A stretch of 64,000 nt of DNA from Lactiplantibacillus mudanjiangensis. GTDB lineage: Bacteria > Bacillota > Bacilli > Lactobacillales > Lactobacillaceae. Under the pieces are notes generated by a model. The model was not told the origin of the DNA, did not search any database, and saw only the letters and a list, made by a program, of their open reading frames with translations. The stretch is taken from contig NZ_BJDY01000003.1 in assembly GCF_005405385.1 (NCBI RefSeq), positions 62,001 through 126,000 of the forward strand, given 5' to 3'. Shown here piece by piece: positions 42,336 through 52,600 of the stretch. Numbering within the stretch: position 1 is the stretch's first letter; the number at the start of each line of letters is the position of its first letter. The translations under genes and the position numbers were made by a program.

Positions 42336-42715
42336 TCGTATTTACCCCGTTTTCTTTTTTTGACAAGAATTAACAACAATAACAAAATCATGCCTAGCAA
42401 CGCTGCCACGTAACCTATTTCTTCACCGGTTTGTGGCAACCACCGCCGCCAACTTGGCGGATCATTGATGGCCGCGTGACTAGTGGTCTTCTTAACTACC
42501 TTTGCCTGATGCTTGTGGGACTGTTTGTTGGTCTTGACTTGGTCATCCTGAATGTGAGCAGCCGACGATGCCTGCTCACTTTTTTTCTTTGGATGATAAG
42601 TGCCGTAAAAACCAACTTGCGCTTGACTATTAGTCGTATTTGCTTGACTAGTCAACGGCTGTCCATACCACCCCAACAAGGCCACTCCTATTAGCATTAA
42701 CCGTCGCTTTTTCAT
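42332..42715 (-). CDS. Small LPQTGE sortase-anchored protein (CscD-like)
   Basis: 127 residues from the ATG at 42715 (AGGAG 5-6 bases upstream). Signal peptide, Lys/His/Gln-rich spacer (about residues 40-90), canonical LPQTGEE sorting motif, membrane segment of Leu/Ile and a basic tail. The LPQTxE form is typical of L. plantarum-group sortase substrates. It overlaps the WxL gene that follows. Confidence 0.88.
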   Translation of the reverse strand: MKKRRLMLIGVALLGWYGQPLTSQANTTNSQAQVGFYGTYHPKKKSEQASSAAHIQDDQVKTNKQSHKHQAKVVKKTTSHAAINDPPSWRRWLPQTGEEIGYVAALLGMILLLLLILVKKRKRGKYE

Positions 42716-42723
42716 CTCGTCTC

Positions 42724-45165
42724 CTATTCGTTGGCAACCGTATCTGACAAATTCCATTCAATCGTCGCACTGTAATTATCCTTAAGTGCACTCCCAGCAG
42801 GAACCGTTAATTTTAAGCCGGCACCGCTGCCTAACCAATCTTGTGACACATCAACTTGATCTTTGGAAGTAGACGTCGTTGTTATAACGGGTGTAAAACC
42901 AGTGGTCGTGATCCGTGTTTGTTGACCACTTTCATCTTGATAGTAAAGTTTGGCATTTAATGCTCGATTCGTGTCGGTACCTATAAAATCTTGGGTTAGT
43001 TGTGCTTGTAACGACCAACTTGAACCATTTTTGTGAGTACTTTGAACCGTCAAATCAGTATCTTGCGCCGTTAAATCATAAGTTTCGGTATCGGCACTAA
43101 TCGTATGTGTACCGAAGTCAAACGTTGTTGGTGCCGATACTAATGTCAATTGTCCCGTGTATTGATACGTGACCGTAATTGGGGCATCTGTGTAGACCCC
43201 CGTGGCGTTGGACGGTGTTTCAGACAACGTATAACCAGTCAATGTTTTGGCAGTGGTCGTATAAGCATCCCCAATCGGCCCATTGAGGGTCGCGGTTGCC
43301 AGTTGATCACCATCTTCATTTAAATAAACCACGTTGACTGTTCCTTGCTTGGCCCAGTAATAGTCACCAGCCATGGTGGTGCCATCATAGGCACTAACCA
43401 ATTCGGCCGCCGTGTAAGTCGAACCCTTAGTGCCATATTGCCACTTACCATAATAGGGTGCCGTTGTACTAGGCGTTGGTAACGCCATCGACGCACCTTT
43501 AAACCCAAAATTCGAGCCCAGCTTCACATGTGATAGCTTGGAACTACTGGCAAACATGTCAGTATAAGTCGTCACTTTTGCCGTTGACCAGCTACTAATA
43601 TCTAAGTCGGTTAAATTAGCCATTGATTTAAACGTCGTAGCCATGGTTGTCACAAGATTGGTCTGCCAACCGGATAAATCTAAAGTGGACAGGCCACTGC
43701 CCTGGAACGTAGAGGACAGTATAGTCACTTTACTAGTATCCCAATTACTAATCGCTAAACTTGTTAGCGCAGTACAACCAAAAAAAGTACTAGCCATTGT
43801 GTTGACACTGCTAACATCCCAGTCACCGATATCTAAAGCTTTTAACTTTGAACAACCGTAAAATACAGACGCAAGTGACGATACTTTACTTGTCTTAAGA
43901 TTTTTAACGTTCAGTGTTGTTAACGAGCTATCACCACGAAACATATAACTCATAATCGTCACACTATCCGTTTGCCAATTGTCAAGGGATAGACTCGTTA
44001 GGCTCGTACAACCAGAAAACAAGTTGTACATCGACGTCACCTTACTGACATTCCAATTGGTTACGCCAATCGTTGTTAGCGCGGCACAATTTATAAACGT
44101 CGACCCCAAATTAGTCAAGCTATTAGTTTGCCAGTTATCGGTATCCCCAATCGTTTTTAACGCAGCACAGCCAGAAAACATTAATATCATGGTTGTCACC
44201 TTACTGACGTCCCAAGCACCTAAGTCTAAACTCAACAATTTGCTACATGACGCAAACATATTACCAAGATCTGTGACTTGTCCAACCTTCCAATTAGCAA
44301 CATCTAGTGTCGTCAAATTTTTACAACCATTAAACATGTCAGCCATGGTTGTCACACTACTAACATTCCAATTCGTCGTGGCGAGGGTTCCTAAACTGGT
44401 ACAATTTTTAAACATTCCACTCATATCGGTGACATGGCTCAAGTCGTTTCCAGTAAAATCAACCGATGTTAAGGCCGTATCACCAAGAAACATACCTTGT
44501 AGACTGGTCACATTCGCTGTTTGTAATTGGCTCAGATTTTCGACACTCGTTAAAGCCGTTAGCCCAGCAAACAGACTTTTTAGTGACGTATTGGTTGAAA
44601 CCGTGACGGCGCCATCAAAGACCACTTTTTTAATTTGACTCGCATAATTTGTACTCCAAGCAGAAGCCCACGGTGACTCCGCAGCACCTTGATGCACCTG
44701 CAAGTCAGTTCCAAAATCGCCGGCTGCCAAATGTAACTCACCAGCAGCGTTAATATACCACTCAACCGTGCCAACATTTCCCGAACCAATATTACTAGCA
44801 TCATCCGCGGCAGCACTCTTCGTGGCTTTAGCCACACTTGATGCCGTCGCTGAACTATTGCTGGTACTTTCATTAGTGTCAGTACTATCACTACTACTTG
44901 TCGCGACGTCGCTTGAGCTATCAGTTGTCTGGCTTTCTTCAGTGGCTGTGGTCGTTTCAGTACTCGACTCATCATCACTAGCTGCATTATCTTGAGCCAA
45001 AACTTGGCTAGCAGTCGTTTCCGTATTCAACGTTGCAGCACTGCTACTAGTCGCGGTTGTCTCGCTAGCGGCTTGCGCGGTCACTAAAGTCGCAACTGGT
45101 TGACTAACGATACCAGCTACAAAACTAAAGATTAATAGCGCCACCGTGACCGGCCATTTGCGCAT
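42724..45165 (-). CDS. BspA-type leucine-rich-repeat protein with MucBP-like and WxL domains (CscC-like)
   Basis: 813 residues. Signal peptide, a Ser/Thr/Asp-rich linker (about 30-125), then about 14 DUF285/BspA repeats of roughly 23 residues (about 150-600) marked by the recurrent pattern MxxMFxxCxxLxxLDVxxW. A MucBP-like module (VNVVYLNEDGDQLA, about 625-690) and a WxL domain (SSWSLQA, IEWNLSDT) end the protein. BspA repeats bind host matrix proteins or other microbes in related bacteria; mucin or plant-surface adhesion is likely here. First gene of csc cluster 2. Confidence 0.92.
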   Translation of the reverse strand: MRKWPVTVALLIFSFVAGIVSQPVATLVTAQAASETTATSSSAATLNTETTASQVLAQDNAASDDESSTETTTATEESQTTDSSSDVATSSSDSTDTNESTSNSSATASSVAKATKSAAADDASNIGSGNVGTVEWYINAAGELHLAAGDFGTDLQVHQGAAESPWASAWSTNYASQIKKVVFDGAVTVSTNTSLKSLFAGLTALTSVENLSQLQTANVTSLQGMFLGDTALTSVDFTGNDLSHVTDMSGMFKNCTSLGTLATTNWNVSSVTTMADMFNGCKNLTTLDVANWKVGQVTDLGNMFASCSKLLSLDLGAWDVSKVTTMILMFSGCAALKTIGDTDNWQTNSLTNLGSTFINCAALTTIGVTNWNVSKVTSMYNLFSGCTSLTSLSLDNWQTDSVTIMSYMFRGDSSLTTLNVKNLKTSKVSSLASVFYGCSKLKALDIGDWDVSSVNTMASTFFGCTALTSLAISNWDTSKVTILSSTFQGSGLSTLDLSGWQTNLVTTMATTFKSMANLTDLDISSWSTAKVTTYTDMFASSSKLSHVKLGSNFGFKGASMALPTPSTTAPYYGKWQYGTKGSTYTAAELVSAYDGTTMAGDYYWAKQGTVNVVYLNEDGDQLATATLNGPIGDAYTTTAKTLTGYTLSETPSNATGVYTDAPITVTYQYTGQLTLVSAPTTFDFGTHTISADTETYDLTAQDTDLTVQSTHKNGSSWSLQAQLTQDFIGTDTNRALNAKLYYQDESGQQTRITTTGFTPVITTTSTSKDQVDVSQDWLGSGAGLKLTVPAGSALKDNYSATIEWNLSDTVANE

Positions 45166-45537
45166 CGCTATCCCCTCCTTACTTTAAATTAATAGTGATC
45201 AATGATTAACTTGGTACACTATATAAGTGTACGATCTCTTATAATTTTGACTAAAACATATTATATTAAACCATGCGCCAATGATAAGTTGTCACATTTT
45301 CTTTGACGGCTATAGCCATTAATCACGCTACAAATTATTGCAATTTCCCTCAAAAAAATAAACAAATAAATTAATTATTAATAGTTAAGTCTAATCTATG
45401 GTATATTATCAAGAATCCGTTTTCAGGTCAAGGTTACACACCTACATTATTAATAATGTTATATATATTTAACTGCTTTATCATTACTTACTCATTACGA
45501 TTGAAAGTATACTTACCGTTCATGATCATAAAAAAAT
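45166..45537. other. AT-rich control region of csc cluster 2
   Basis: About 370 bp with no supported gene. It holds AGGAGGGG before the LRR-WxL start and a perfect palindrome GTACACT-N5-AGTGTAC (45214-45232), a likely operator in the leader. Further out are runs of T and A like those upstream of cluster 1. Confidence 0.5.
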
Positions 45538-45576
45538 AAAATGGTTCAAGACTTTTTGTCTTGGACCATTTTATTA
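45538..45576 (-). terminator. Terminator of the VWA/MoxR operon
   Basis: AAAATGGTtCAAGAC pairs with GTCTTGgACCATTTT around a 5-T loop, next to the stop of the last gene of the operon. Confidence 0.85.
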
Positions 45577-45873
45577 GACATAAGGTTGGATTAATATACG
45601 CTGTGCAGCCGAACTAAGCTGATTGCCAAACTGTTGGCGTATCTTTTGGACACCCGCATAACTGCCAAAATCCCATCGGCTGGTTAACGCCCCACTTGCA
45701 ACTAAAGCTTTAGCGAATTGTAAATCTTCGGGTTGAATTCGTTGGCGATCCAAACGGTCTTCATTGGCAACAACGTTCAACCACTGATCCTTCAAAATCG
45801 CCGCTGCCCGGACGTATCGCTGATCATGCGTCAATAATGACTGCATATCCGCTGGTGCTAATGGTTTAGTCAT
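45574..45873 (-). CDS. Hypothetical protein of the VWA/MoxR operon
   Basis: 99 residues from the third ATG (45873), which alone has proper spacing (9 bases) to AGGAG. Soluble and probably helical, with no recognised domain. It overlaps the end of the VWA gene by 8 bp, so it is co-translated and may be an accessory part of the ATPase-VWA pair. No homolog is recognised by eye. Confidence 0.65.
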   Translation of the reverse strand: MTKPLAPADMQSLLTHDQRYVRAAAILKDQWLNVVANEDRLDRQRIQPEDLQFAKALVASGALTSRWDFGSYAGVQKIRQQFGNQLSSAAQRILIQPYV

Positions 45874-47194
45874 CGACATCATCTCCTAACGTCAACGGAA
45901 CCACTTGACCAATCACCGGCTGCACCGACAACTTAGCCTGTGGTGTTGCCAATAACCAAATAACATTGGTAAAGTCATGCGAGTCAACCGTTGTTTCGCC
46001 TTGACCATCCGTCAAGATTAACGCGATGGTCTGCTGATTAGTCATGTGGCGCTGCTGTAGGTCATCAAACACCCTTTGATAAACCGTTCCCCCGCCACCA
46101 GTTCGTTTAAATTGTATTTGTTGCGGATCAGTCACTTGGTAGCGTTGACCAGTATGCACCTTGGCATCAAAGGCTTGCACCGTAATCGTGACCGTCATCA
46201 CCTGCGTTAAGGTCGCGACTTGACCTAGCAGCTGCTGCAACGTTTGATCACTAATTGAACCAGAATGATCGACGTACACTTGAATTTGCAGCCGATAATC
46301 ACTAACTTGTCCCGGTAATTCCATCCGGGCAGGTTGACGCCGATTAAACCGGGCCCGTGACGGCCGTCGACCAGCTGGCATTTGGCCCAAACGACGAGCT
46401 AACAGTTGCCGCCAATCAACAACTGCTGGTTGTCGCAATCGTTTTAAAGCAGCTTGAACACGTCCCGGAACTGTTCCTCGCGCGGCTGTCGGCGTTTGAT
46501 TCCAAGCGGTTTGTACTAATTGTTGTAGTCGGGCTTGGGCGAGATTAGGATTCGATATCTGTCCAACATCCGCTGACCACTGATCAGGATTGTCAATCAT
46601 CGTTGTTGGTTGTGAGCCAGTCGTTAGGTGCTGCCCATTGCCGGCAGTCGGTCCCGATTGTGATGCTGATTGGGACTGAGATTGCTGCTGTAGTAACCGT
46701 AAATAAACTTGCGAATCTGCATATCGCGGTAACGGCTGCGCAACCATCGGCTGCACAGTCGCAAGTTGTGGACTGTTGGCTGGTAAGCCAGTCACGTATT
46801 GATTGACTGCCAAATCCGTTGCCAAACGGACCAGTTCACCTTGAGATCGAACTTGCTGACGATAGCGCAAGGGATGTTGCCAAATGACATGTAAAGCCAC
46901 GTGTTTTAGCCCCGCTTCTAATTCATCAAAACGGGTAAAGGTTTGGGCCAATCGTTGCGGTGCAAACTGCAACGTTAACCGATTGGCTTGCCACGTTAAC
47001 GCTAATGGCGTTGTCAATTGAACCGCTACTTGTCGCGGCAATCGTAGCAAAACTTCACCATAAAACTGATCACTTGCCAACAAATCAATCAACGCCCGTT
47101 GTAACATGATCGTCCCAGTTGCTGTTTGTTCCGCGGCTGGCAACTGCAGCAGTTGTTCTCGCCACTGTGCATAGGCACTAGCATGATTAATCAT
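45866..47194 (-). CDS. VWA-like domain protein (DUF2201 type), MoxR partner
   Basis: 442 residues. The N-terminal part resembles the zinc-peptidase-like domain of DUF2201 proteins, but its HExxH-like motif reads HVALH (in LKHVALHVIWQHP), lacking the catalytic Glu. A Gln/Ser-rich linker (about 165-205) follows, and the C-terminal third is a VWA-like domain with the metal site DHSGSIS and a later LILTDGQGE. Such proteins work with MoxR ATPases as metal-insertion or protein-remodelling machines. It lies 12 bp downstream of the ATPase gene. Confidence 0.82.
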   Translation of the reverse strand: MINHASAYAQWREQLLQLPAAEQTATGTIMLQRALIDLLASDQFYGEVLLRLPRQVAVQLTTPLALTWQANRLTLQFAPQRLAQTFTRFDELEAGLKHVALHVIWQHPLRYRQQVRSQGELVRLATDLAVNQYVTGLPANSPQLATVQPMVAQPLPRYADSQVYLRLLQQQSQSQSASQSGPTAGNGQHLTTGSQPTTMIDNPDQWSADVGQISNPNLAQARLQQLVQTAWNQTPTAARGTVPGRVQAALKRLRQPAVVDWRQLLARRLGQMPAGRRPSRARFNRRQPARMELPGQVSDYRLQIQVYVDHSGSISDQTLQQLLGQVATLTQVMTVTITVQAFDAKVHTGQRYQVTDPQQIQFKRTGGGGTVYQRVFDDLQQRHMTNQQTIALILTDGQGETTVDSHDFTNVIWLLATPQAKLSVQPVIGQVVPLTLGDDVDD

Positions 47195-47206
47195 GGTTGC
47201 CCCTCC

Positions 47207-48400
47207 CTACTGGTTCGACCAACTAGCCACTTGTTGTAAATACTGATAAAGAGCCGTTACATACGGACTTTGTTGCGCAATAGTTGCCGTGTAAAGTTGT
47301 TTCAATAAATCTTGCTGTTGACCAATTTGTTGAACCAACGCGAACTGACCATCTTGACTGATCGTCTGTAACAGTTGCAAGAAGCGCCCAGCATACTGAT
47401 CCTGAACGAGCGGGTACTGACTGGTCAATTGTAAACAGCTACCTAGCACGGCACTTTTTTGCGGCTCACTCATGGCTTTGAATTGCCGTAAAACTGGTGC
47501 CGGGACCACCGCGCCGACTGGTTGACTCGCATAGAGTTGTGCCGGCGTAAGTTGAATCGCTTGTTGTTCCAGAAACTGTTGAAACGCTAATCCCAGTACT
47601 GGTCCAATGTCCCCTTGAAATATATCCAAAGCGACGATCGTTTGAGTATCAGCCGGCAACTTTTCCAATTCAAATAAGTTGCGTGAGACACGCTGCCACG
47701 CACGCGGCGTTGCCACAAGATCACCTTGGGCATCAGTTTGATTTAAGCGCGTCACATCCGCACCAATAAACTGTTGGATCAATGGGTGAATATTAGGCTG
47801 AGTCTGCCCAGTTGGTTTTTCAGCAGCCCACTTCAACCAATCACCGGCGTCGGCTCGCATAACCAATCGGACAGTTCGATCCTTAATCGCTGCATCTCCA
47901 GCCACCACCCCGTAATGACTATTTTCAAAACCAGTCATACTAGCATCCGGGTTTTCCGCTAAAATCAATTGGACTTGTGACGGCAAGGTTAGCGTATTGA
48001 TCGTGCGTTGCAATACTAAATTCATTAACTCGCTTTGGACAGCCTGCGTCCCGCGATTGAATTCATCTAAAAACCAAATAATCGGCTGTTCTGGCTGAGC
48101 TTCGGCCGCCTGAATAATTTGGATCAACGTATGTGCATACCCAAACTGCACATCGGCCAATTGACCATAAGCTTGCGTTTGAATAAACGAGTCGCTGGTT
48201 AGCGGTGGCACCGGAATGGCAAGATCACCTTTTTCCGATAAACTCACCACCGTTGTAAACAACTTGGCATGCATCCGTTGTGCCACTTCAGCTACTAATG
48301 CAGATTTACCAATTCCTGCTTCACCTACAATATTTGGGACATTGCCGGCTTTTAAAACCACCGGTACTGCCGCCAATAACGCTTGATAGGATAACGCCAT
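47207..48400 (-). CDS. MoxR-family AAA ATPase
   Basis: 397 residues. Walker A GEAGIGKSAL (about residues 26-35), Walker B WFLDEFNR, sensor-1 LILAENPD and an arginine-finger region around IKDRTVRLVM. The C-terminal 150 residues are helical and specific to this subgroup. MoxR ATPases remodel partner proteins with a VWA protein, encoded next to it here. It is the first gene of a three-gene operon. AAAGGAG precedes the ATG at 48400. The physiological target is unknown. Confidence 0.87.
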   Translation of the reverse strand: MALSYQALLAAVPVVLKAGNVPNIVGEAGIGKSALVAEVAQRMHAKLFTTVVSLSEKGDLAIPVPPLTSDSFIQTQAYGQLADVQFGYAHTLIQIIQAAEAQPEQPIIWFLDEFNRGTQAVQSELMNLVLQRTINTLTLPSQVQLILAENPDASMTGFENSHYGVVAGDAAIKDRTVRLVMRADAGDWLKWAAEKPTGQTQPNIHPLIQQFIGADVTRLNQTDAQGDLVATPRAWQRVSRNLFELEKLPADTQTIVALDIFQGDIGPVLGLAFQQFLEQQAIQLTPAQLYASQPVGAVVPAPVLRQFKAMSEPQKSAVLGSCLQLTSQYPLVQDQYAGRFLQLLQTISQDGQFALVQQIGQQQDLLKQLYTATIAQQSPYVTALYQYLQQVASWSNQ

Positions 48401-48422
48401 CCACTAAGACTCCTTTCATGAC

Positions 48423-48438
48423 TGTTTCACGTGAAACA
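48423..48438. promoter_or_regulatory. parS chromosome-partitioning site
   Basis: TGTTTCACGTGAAACA is a perfect 16-bp palindrome and fits the Firmicute ParB-binding consensus TGTTNCACGTGAAACA exactly. It lies between the HAD gene stop and the start of the MoxR gene. parS sites load ParB and SMC and cluster around the replication origin. Confidence 0.93.
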
Positions 48439-48443
48439 CCCCG

Positions 48444-49127
48444 TTACGCTAAAACCAATGTTTCAATCGTCGCTAAATGATCAACCTCATAGGTCGGTTT
48501 TACGGCCGTTTCATTCGTTAAATGAGCCGGATTAAACCAAACACTCGGCAATTCAACTTGTTGCGCACCTAAAATATCCGACCGTAAGCCATCACCAATC
48601 ATTAAGGTATTGGTTGAGTCTAAGCTTGGATTTTGCTTAAAAATCGGTTGAAAGAAGCGTGCATCGGGTTTAGCAAACCCAACATCCTCTGAAATATAGA
48701 GTTGGTCGAAGTAAACATCCAATCCTGACCCGGCCAAACGGCTTAACTGCGTGGCTTTTATCCCGTTGGTCCCCGCAATCAATGTCACCTGGGCCTTCTT
48801 CAAATGGGCCAACAACGCATGGGCGCCCGCTAAGGTATAGTAATTATGGTCTAAATGCCGACGATACTGTTGTTCCACGATCGGATCAGTCACCGTTAAT
48901 CCCATACGTTGAAAGGTTTGTTCAAAGCGACGATTTAGTAACGGATCGCGCTCAGCACCTTGTTCAATCGCTTGCCACGCCCGTTGATTCACTTGATGAT
49001 ACACCTGTAATCCACGTTGTAAATCAGTTACGCCATATTTATGAAGGAAGTGGGTGACCCCCTCTGTCTCACCGCGCGTAAAATCTAATAACGTATTATC
49101 TAAATCAAAAATGGCATATTTTTTCAC
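48444..49127 (-). CDS. HAD superfamily hydrolase (YjjG-like)
   Basis: 227 residues. HAD motif I FDLDNTLLDF (residues 7-16, nucleophile Asp8), motif II around LIAGTNGI, and motifs III/IV in VGFAKPDARFF and MIGDGLRSDI. The C1 helical cap and overall pattern resemble YjjG, a house-cleaning pyrimidine 5'-nucleotidase. Phosphoglycolate or other substrates are possible. It ends 6 bp before the parS site. Confidence 0.9.
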   Translation of the reverse strand: MKKYAIFDLDNTLLDFTRGETEGVTHFLHKYGVTDLQRGLQVYHQVNQRAWQAIEQGAERDPLLNRRFEQTFQRMGLTVTDPIVEQQYRRHLDHNYYTLAGAHALLAHLKKAQVTLIAGTNGIKATQLSRLAGSGLDVYFDQLYISEDVGFAKPDARFFQPIFKQNPSLDSTNTLMIGDGLRSDILGAQQVELPSVWFNPAHLTNETAVKPTYEVDHLATIETLVLA

Positions 49128-49162
49128 ACACTAACCGCCTTTCTCACTGTTCTAGTCAAAGC

Positions 49163-49699
49163 CTAAAGGTTGAAAGCTATTTTTAGTAATAATCGTTGAT
49201 ATGATAAGCATTTATCGATCAAAACTAGTCATACTTGCCACCTACCGTTCGCCCACCTTGAGCCGGAACGCTGTGGGCGGACCGGTTCAGCCAAAAAACG
49301 GTCTGAACCGTCGTTTTTGAACCGCCTAAACCGCGTTTCAAAAACGCCTGGCTCTAAGCGATAAATCGCTAAGAGCCCCCACGGCTGGGCTCAATGTGCG
49401 CTCACTCTCGGTTATGATAGTGACCGCTATTGGTATTCGCAATACAACCGGAGCCAGCCAGTGATGGCGCCGGCCGTAAAAATATCGTTAGTCCGGGTGA
49501 TTTTTCCGGACTTTACGATATGGACGACTTTTGAGACTAGTGGTTTTGGCTAGACTCAAAAGCGAGGTGGAAGCCCGTACTTTGGCTGGAGCCGGTCCCC
49601 ACCCGGCAGAATCACTGACTGGCGTAGGTGATCAATTTAACATGACTTAAGTCAATTCTAGTAAAGCTTTTACCGTCATACTTAACTTTCAACCTTTAG
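49163..49699 (+). repeat. Intergenic palindromic repeat, copy G (complete)
   Basis: 537 bp from CTAAAGGTTGAAAGC to CTTTCAACCTTTAG, both palindromes present. TCAAAGC flanks both sides (49156-49162 and 49700-49706), a 7-bp target duplication extendable by the terminal TAG. The TAA stop of sbcC (49696-49698) is inside the terminus. Without the element sbcC would end GAC TAG, giving the same protein. Confidence 0.91.
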
Positions 49700-52600
49700 T
49701 CAAAGCTCAACTGATACTCAATATGGCTTTCACCGTTGCCATTTGGTATTACTTGTAGTTGCGCGGGCAACTGTTCTTCCAATTCGCTCACATGACTAAT
49801 AATGCCAATCATCCGTGATTGTCCTTCCACCGTTTGTAAGGCTTCCATGGCCATCGCTAAAGCCTCTTCATCTAAGGACCCAAACCCTTCATCAATAAAT
49901 AACGCATCAATCTTGATACCACCGGCTTGGGCTTGAATCACTTCCGCTAAAGCTAACGCCAACGATAAAGCGGCAATAAAGCTTTCGCCTCCAGATAACG
50001 TATGCACACTACGAACCTTACCCGCATTATCATCGTAAACATTAATTTCCAGTCCGGTCCCGTTACGATGAGTCCCAACAGCCGCTTCTAATTGGAATTG
50101 ATAGCGGCCGCCAGTTAATTGTTGTAATCGTGGGTTAGCCACAATTAACACCTTTTGCAAGTAAGTCTGTAAGACAAACCGTTCCAAACTAAGCTTTTGT
50201 TGTCCCGTCCCATTCGCTACCGCCGATAATTCAGCCAGTTGGGCTAAATCGGCTTGCTGCGTCTTCACCTGCGCTAAAGTTGCTTGCATCTGTTGGACCA
50301 ACTGCTGGTTATGCTGCAACTGTTGCGTTAAATCATAATACTGTTGCTCAACTTGGGTAGCCGTCGCGCTGGCAGCCTGGGTAGCGGCAGCTAACTGGGC
50401 CAAATCAGGTGCGGGTTGATCGCCAATATTTTTTTGAATAGCCGCTAATTGCCCCGCTAATTGAGCCGTTCGTTGCTCATAAGTTTGCACTTGTTGCCGC
50501 AACTGGGCCAATTGATCATTCTGGTTGACTAATGTCGTGAGTCGGTCGAGATCTACTGCCTCCCATTGGGCTTGCATCGCGGTGGTTAAAGTCGCCATCG
50601 TCTCAGTAACCGTCGTCTGAGCCGTTGTTAAATATTGAGCTGTTGACGTTTGTTGCGCCTTCAAGGCAGCTTGTTGTTCACTTAACTGTTGCTGAGTTGC
50701 TTGGGCATCGGCGTGACCTTGTTCATATTGTTGTTGCGCTTGCTTTAAGTGTTGCAAATGGGTTTGCAATTCGGCCAATGTCGCAAATTCGGGAGATAAG
50801 CGTGCCTGTTGATCAGCTAATTGTTGTTTTAATTGCACCACTTTTTGTTGCGCGGTGGTCACTTGATCGGTTGCTTGTTGTTGCTGTTTAGTTAAGTCAG
50901 TTAGCTGCTGGGCCAATGCTGGTAATTGATCATGTGCCTGTTGTGCAACTGTTTGTGCGGTTTGATTGGTTGCTTGATCGGTTGCCACTTGCGTTTGTAT
51001 TTGCGCTAAATCCGCCCGTACTTGCGACAAAGTCGTGCACGTCAACGCTAATTTGTCAGTGGCAACCGTCTTTAAAGTCGCCATCAACTCTTGTAATTGG
51101 GCCTGACCAGCTTCATATTGTGTCGTTAAACTAGTCAATTGACTCTCAGCAGCCGCCTGTTGTGCGGCAGCCGCAGTACTATCAGTTTGAGCCGTTTTGA
51201 GATCATCCTCGGTAATCGTCACTGCACTCGTGCTGGCGGGCTGCGGGTGACTAGTGGCACCACAAACTGGACAAGGCGTGCCTGGTTTTAGCCGCTGACT
51301 CAAAATGGCGATCTGTGCTTGGGCCCAGTCGCTATCCAATTGCTGATAATGTGCCAACGCCTGTTGGGCTTGAATCGTTTGGGTTGTGACCATGGTTGCT
51401 TGGGCTTGAACCGCAGCCTTTTGCTTAGCCACGACTTGCTGTTGTTGAACGACTGCTGCCACTTGAGTCGTTACGGCTTCCAGATCACGTGCACGACTAG
51501 TCAATTGGGCCGCCTGTTTAAGTAACGTCGGCAACGTAGCACTAGTTTGCGTTAACGTCGTTTGTTGCGTCGTTAATTGATCGATTTGCGCGGCTAACTT
51601 TGCTGGTAAAGCCTGGGCTTGTTGCGCAACAATCTCAGCTCGTTGTAGCGCTGCCTGGGTTTGGGCAACTTGCTCATAGACCGCTTGAGCAGTTGTTAAT
51701 GTCGTGATCAAAGTCTGCCGTTCACTAGCACCATCGGCTTGAGCTTGGTATTGCTTGATTGTGACTTGTGCATCTTGCAACGCCGCTGTCACTTGCGCCA
51801 TTTTCGTAGCTAATTGCTGTTGAGTAGCTGTTTGTTGTGTCACTTGCGTTTGTGCCGACGTCAATTGTTTCAGGGTAGGGGCAAGTTGTTGTGCCCATTC
51901 CAATGTCGCAATTTGATCACGTTGCTGATCAATCGTAGGCGCTTGCGCCATCAATTGATGCTGTTCTTCTTGTAGTCGGGTTAGCTCAATTTGCTGTTGT
52001 TCTAAGGCTTTCCCGGCTTGCTCATCAGCTTGGGCTTTTTCCAACGCAGTTTTAGCCGTTTTTAAGGCTATTGCTAACTCACTTTGTTGCTGAGTCTGGG
52101 CCGCTTGTTCAATCATTTTCTGATCAACTGCCGCTTGTGGCGCTAACGCTGCCGCATCATCAGCTGACAAATCAGCCCAAGTTAACTGATGTTGATACGT
52201 CTGTAAGGTTTGCGTTGCCGCCGCATTAGTCGCCTGAGCTTGCTTTAACTGTTGCCTTAATTGTAACGACCAACGACTATATAACCGCGTCCCAAAAATA
52301 TCACGCAGAACTTTTTCCTTATCGTCACTATTGGCCATTAAGAATTGTCGAAATTGGCCCTGTGGTAATAGTACAATCTGAGCAAATTGTTCCCGGGTCA
52401 ACTGTAGTAAGTCACGAATGTAGTTCTGGACCGCATTGACTTTAACAAATTGCTCAATTTCTTGACCAGCTTCATCAAAAACCGTTAATGATACTTTGGC
52501 AATCTGTTTATGCGTCCCCGTACCACGTTTTTTGGCGATGATCTGCTCAGGTTCTCGAACGATCTCATAAGTTCGTTGTTGATGTTCAAACGTAAAACTC

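Noticed and set aside
43979-44638. Long plus-strand frame opposite the BspA-LRR gene
   Set aside because: It mirrors the regular leucine-rich repeats of the minus-strand gene and has no ribosome site.
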